The notes under the pieces were generated by a model. That model was not told where the DNA came from. It worked only from the letters and a program-made list of their open reading frames with translations, and did not search any database. Positions 59,781-64,000 of a stretch of DNA of 64,000 nucleotides are shown here, one piece after another; positions within the stretch are counted from its first letter, which is position 1; each line of letters opens with the position of its first letter. This stretch comes from Homarus americanus (taxonomy: Eukaryota; Arthropoda; Malacostraca; Decapoda; Nephropidae), in contig NW_024756914.1 of NCBI RefSeq assembly GCF_018991925.1, positions 8,522,417-8,586,416 on the forward strand. The letters run 5' to 3'. Both the position numbers and the translations under genes were made by a program.

Positions 59781-61336
59781 TTAGGGGAAATGAAGAAGAG
59801 AAACTAAAGGACATCGCTATGAGAAAGAGGATGTTCTTACGAAGATAAATAAATTAAAGAAGACAAAATTCCTAGGGCCGGATGAAATTTTCCCACAAGT
59901 TTTGAAAGAGTGTAAGGAACAGATTAGTGGACCCCTCTTAAATTTATTAACAAAATCATTAGACACGGGAGTTGTGCCATATTAAAAAAGGAAGACAGAG
60001 CGTCAGCGTCAAATTAGTGGCCGATTAGTTTGACATCAGTAGTGGGGAAATTTCTTGAATCGATTATAGCAAATAGCATGCGATCGCATTTAGAGAAAAA
60101 CTTGGATTTACAAAGGGAAAATCTTGTCCAACAAATCTGCTGACGTTTTTTTAGGAAAGTCTATGAGGAAGTAGATTATGACGAAAATTATGATGTTATT
60201 TACATAGGCTTTAGCAAAGCATTTGACAGAGTATTGCATCAGAGGCTTCTGCGAAAAGTTAAGGTTCATGGTATCGAGGGGAAAATTTTAAATTGGATAA
60301 AATCATGGCTCACCAATAGAACACAGAGGGTCAGCGTAGATGGTCTTAAATCGGAGTGGGGCTGTGTAACTAGTGGGGTTCCGAGGGGTCAGTACTGGGC
60401 CCACCCTTGTTCATAATATACATAAACGATCTCGATACTGGGATCAGCAGTGACATAAGCAAGTTTGCGGATGACACCAAAATAGGGCAGCAGATTAATT
60501 CAGGGCAGGATGCAAATGCATTACGGGAGGATTTAAATAAACTGCAGGAGTGGTCTGAAATGGCAAATGGAATTCAACATCAGCAACTGCAGCGTACTTT
60601 AATATTGGAAGAACAAATACTCTCAATGTATACAGCTTAAACTACATCAACCTAGAGAAGTCAACTTGTGAAAGAGACTTAGGGGTACTTTTAAGCCTGG
60701 ACCTTCGGCCTAGAAAACAGTGCGTTAATGTTCGAAATAAGGCAAACAGAGTATTGGGTTTTATATCTAGAAGTGTAAGTATTAAAAGTGCGGAGGAAAT
60801 ATTGCAATTATATCTTGCGCTAGTCAGGCCGCACCTCGATTATGCTGTTCAGTTCTGGTGCCCTTATTATAGAATGGATATCAATTCACTGGAATCGGTG
60901 CAGCGAAGAATGATGAAAATGATTCCGGGACTTAGAAACCTTCCATATCAAGATAGGTTAAAGAAACTAAACTTGCATAGAAAGACGAAGAGTGCGGGGA
61001 GATATGGTAGAAGTATTCAAGTGGGTGAAAGGAATCAATAAAGGTGATATAGATAAAGTTCTTATAATATCCGAGCAGGATAGGACTCGGAACAACGGAT
61101 ATAAGTTGGATAAGTTTAGGTTCAGGAGGGAGATAGGAAGGAACTGTTTCACAAATGGGGTGGTAGACGAGTGGAACAAGCTTATCAACTTTGTAGTAAG
61201 TACTGGGGCGCTTGAAAGTCTTAAAGGGAGGCTAGTTGGATTCATGAACAATAGAGAGTGGTTGTAACTCTCGACAGGAGCTGCCAAGTACAGGCAGACC
61301 GGCCTATTGCAGACTCCCTATTTTCTTATGTTCTTA
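59781..61336 (+). mobile_element. LINE family 2, longer degenerate copy
   Basis: From VLTKINKLKKTKFLGPDEIF and LKECKEQISGPLLNLLTKSL (about 59835-59965), through GFSKAFDRVLHQRLLRK, a damaged SGVPRGQYWAHP (one base lost relative to GVPQGSVLGP), KFADDTKIGQQ, VRPHLDYAVQFWCPYYRMDI, to WVKGINKGDIDKVLIISEQ and a stop near 61266. It extends farther 5' than the 48-kb copy but carries several frameshifts. It ends cttatgttctta at 61336. Confidence 0.85.
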
Positions 61337-62985
61337 AGTCTGGCCTTCAATGAGCTTACACTCGGTGCCGTCACAACGTTCCCTGGCAGATTGTTCCAAG
61401 AGTTCACAACTCTCACTTCGAAAAAGATTTCCTTCAGTTTTCTGAACTTGTGGCTTCTTCATCCTTGAGCCGTGACCCCTTGTGGGGCGGACGTCCGCCA
61501 ACTCCAGGTATTTACTAAGTAGTATTATGCCATAACTTATCAACTTAAATTCCATTAAAAATTAATACACTAATGAGGGAACATATGGCACAACAAAAAA
61601 CAATCAAAAACAAATTGGCAACTCAACAATCTTAGTCCTGGGTTCAATCACAGCCCTTTTTATCCCAACAGTTCGGGAGTGAAGGTTTGGAATTATACAC
61701 ATTACAAAAGGTTTAAATAAAATTTAATGACAAGAAAATTACCATAATAAGTGTGTAGGTTCCATAAGATAAATTAAATCAAGAGAATACTGAATAAACA
61801 TGATCCTGAATGAACAACTACAATTGGCACTGTGTATAAACAAAAATCCACCTACACAACACAATAATTGATTGCACTTTACACATCATGAATAATAATA
61901 GAGCAGCACTGAATATAGTACTCAACTAAACCCAATTTGAAAAGGTATCCACCACTGACAAACTCAAACCGTCAAATGTCCTTCCTCCTCCAAGGCCAGC
62001 CAATGACTGACATGTCTCTATACTCCAAGGGACTACAAACTTAATACTAATAAGAATCAACTCCCACAGTAAGCTGCAAAAATACCTACATACAATCAGA
62101 AAAAAAATTAATGTATCAAGTACCAGCCCCGCTCACACACAATTAAACAAAATACCTCATTTACACTTCTTGAGGGGAACATGCCTACATTTTTTTTTTT
62201 ACTATGCACAGCGCACCATTATACATTACGCCATGCATAACAGTAGTGCCCCCTGGGATGTTTATTCATTTCGATTAGGCCGCTCCTCGCCCGTCTATAG
62301 TATATGCTAGGTAGTTGCAGGCATTCTAATCTCTCTGGGTAACTGAGGTTTTGTAGAGCAAGCACCGGTCTGGTTACCCCCCTTTGAACATTTTTCATCA
62401 CTTGACAGTATCGAGCATACCTCGAGGATCAGACAAGAAGCACCTCACTCCTGAAGATCGTGACGAGCAATGAACCATTCAGATATGTAAACGACCTTCT
62501 ATAATACCTAGTTTTGTTGCCTGATTCGCATTTTTCTTGCAATGGCCCGAGAACTTAAGTTCATTGTCAACACACCCAGCTTCCTTTTTCACTTCTGTCT
62601 CAATTACTGCAGTTTCGTCGCCCTGTTGGGACATGTGATACACCTCCTTACTGTTGGTGCGACCCAGGTGCATCCTTTTGCGTCGCCCTGTTGGGACATG
62701 TGATACACATCCTTACTGTTGGTGCGACCCAGGTGCATCCTTTTGCACTTTGTGACACTGAATCTTAGCAGCCATTTTTTCGATCATTCTCGAAGCTCGT
62801 AGAGATCTTTCTGTAGCTCTTCACATTGTGTTTGCTTCTTAATTTCACTAAATAACTTAGCATCGTCTGCAAACATTTGTATGGAGGAGTGAAAAGCTTC
62901 TGGTATATCATTTATGAAGCAAACAAACAACAGCGGGCCCTGTGGTACCCCGCTTGTCACAGGTACACTCACGCGCCATAGTTTT
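61337..62985 (-). mobile_element. LINE family 3, degenerate and interrupted
   Basis: Minus-strand blocks: SVPVTSGVPQGPLLFVCFIN (62975 down; SVLG missing between GVPQG and PLLF, a 12-base deletion), IQMFADDAKLFSEIK (about 62880), a 65-bp tandem duplication (62616-62680 and 62681-62745), MKNVQRGVTRPVLALQNLSY (about 62400), and finally KLKEIFFEVRVVNSWNNLPG at about 61440-61380. Between about 61560 and 62160 the coding sequence is broken by AT-rich DNA that I cannot identify. Confidence 0.75.
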
Positions 62986-63171
62986 GACTCACCCTCCCCC
63001 CCTACTCCTGACTCGATGGAAGTCGTAGCCTTGGCTTCATACCGAACGTCCCCCGCCCACTCACCCGCCGTTCAGTGGTGCAATGTGGTAGCTCGAAGCT
63101 TCGCTGGATTGTACAAATAACAGTTCATGATATAATATTTGAGAGAATATATGCACGATATAGGTTTTTTT
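62986..63171. other. Unassigned sequence between LINEs
   Basis: No recognised domain; contains a C-rich patch at about 62990-63010. Confidence 0.4.
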
Positions 63172-64000
63172 AGTGACTTCACAACACTTTATTTACCATC
63201 ACTACGACTTCCCTGGAACCAGGCGTAGGGGTAGAGGGTGCATCGAAACTGGCGCGAGTGTGCACATGACGATTTCGTACCATTTATCACCTTTATATAA
63301 CCCTGACTTCCATTTATACACCTCAGTCATGTTGCCCCTCACTCTACGTCTCTCAAGGGAGTGCAAATTCAGATGCTTTAACCTGTTTCTATACTCAAAG
63401 TTTCTTATGTCCGGGATTTGTCTTGACCTCCTTCTCTGTATGCTTTCTAGGGGTTCGATATCCATTCTGTAGTACGGTGACCAGAACTGAATTGCATAAC
63501 CCAAATGGGGTATCACAAGTGTACAGTTTTAGGATGACCTCCCTAGTCTTGTAATTAACGCTCCTTTGTATGAACCCAAGTACTTTGTTAGCCTTGCTTC
63601 GAGCAAATACTCATTGTTATCTTCGTTTAAGATTCCTACTTATCATTGCCCCTAAATCTTTCTCACAGTCGAATTTCTCTATTCAAAATTTTTTCATCTG
63701 ATATCTGGTTTCTCTGTTTACACCTCCATTTTTCTGATCATGTGAAAATGGTTAGATCTTCCTGTAGTTCTGCCGCGTCCTCCTTAGATTTAATTACACG
63801 CCATACTTCAGTGTCGTGAGCAAATTTACTTATGATGCTGTCTACGCCTATATCTATGTCGTTTATGTTTATAGTAAATAGTAATGGTCCAAGTACTGAG
63901 TTTAGGGATATCCCACTAGTGACGTTACCCCAATCTGATTTAGTGCCATTAATGCTTACTTGCTGTTTCTTGTCCTGTAACCACGCTCAAATCCAGTTTA
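63172..64000 (-). mobile_element. LINE family 2-like relic, cut by the window edge
   Basis: Minus-strand blocks: SINGTKSDWGNVTSG (about 63960), LGPLLFTININDI, IISKFAHDTEVW (FADDT with Asp to His, so the catalytic pair is lost), KANKVLGFIQRSVN, GYAIQFWSPYYRMDIEPLES and LNLHSLERRRVRGNMTEVYK. Related to, but clearly diverged from, the 48-kb copy. Many stops. Its 5' part continues beyond 64000. Confidence 0.8.

Overview
The window is eukaryotic and most likely from an arthropod, with a decapod crustacean my best guess. That guess is inference: it rests on long, diverse minisatellites, (AT)n/(AAT)n/(TG)n microsatellites, LINE 3' ends of the 'aacataagaaaataagg' type, a Penelope-like element, and a gene that I recall Drosophila lacks. 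There are no prokaryotic features. Long open frames in the tandem arrays are by-products of repeat periods divisible by three.

One host gene is recognisable, on the + strand: the 5' part of POMGNT1, the Golgi protein O-mannose beta-1,2-N-acetylglucosaminyltransferase. Five coding exons (24817-24969, 38942-39038, 39481-39617, 43057-43236, 56296-56512) join in frame through GT-AG introns. They encode about 261 residues: cytosolic tail, signal anchor, stem and nearly all of the ILEI-type lectin domain. The catalytic GT13 exons lie beyond the right edge. The introns are filled with minisatellites and transposon relics. The intron 3 array starts at the exon 3 splice donor and reiterates it.

Layout. 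1-24.76 kb is upstream sequence made of tandem arrays (0.15-1.27, 6.4-6.9, 7.4-10.0, 10.2-10.7, 11.0-11.9, 12.0-16.1, 16.7-17.8, 22.4-22.7, 23.0-24.75 kb), nested inverted repeats with a MITE (2.1-4.3 kb), two copies of one LINE family (4.4-5.2 and 20.3-22.1 kb) and a tRNA-headed SINE (5.4-5.8 kb). 24.8-38.9 kb is exon 1 and intron 1: a 3.8-kb array, a Tc1-like relic, a tandem pair of LINE-tailed non-autonomous elements, a rearranged mariner relic, and a LINE split by a MITE that is itself split by a solo LTR. 39-43.2 kb holds exons 2-4 and the splice-donor array. 43.2-56.3 kb is intron 4: an internally deleted LINE, a PIF/Harbinger relic, a LINE, a P-element-like transposon with 25-bp terminal inverted repeats and an exact 8-bp target duplication, and an inverted LINE fragment. 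56.5-64 kb is intron 5: tRNA-like palindromes, a Penelope-like element broken by LINEs, and three more LINE fragments.

The transposon genes are broken and do not work together. The window's biology is one glycosyltransferase gene embedded in very repeat-dense DNA. All repeat limits and periods were read by eye and are approximate.
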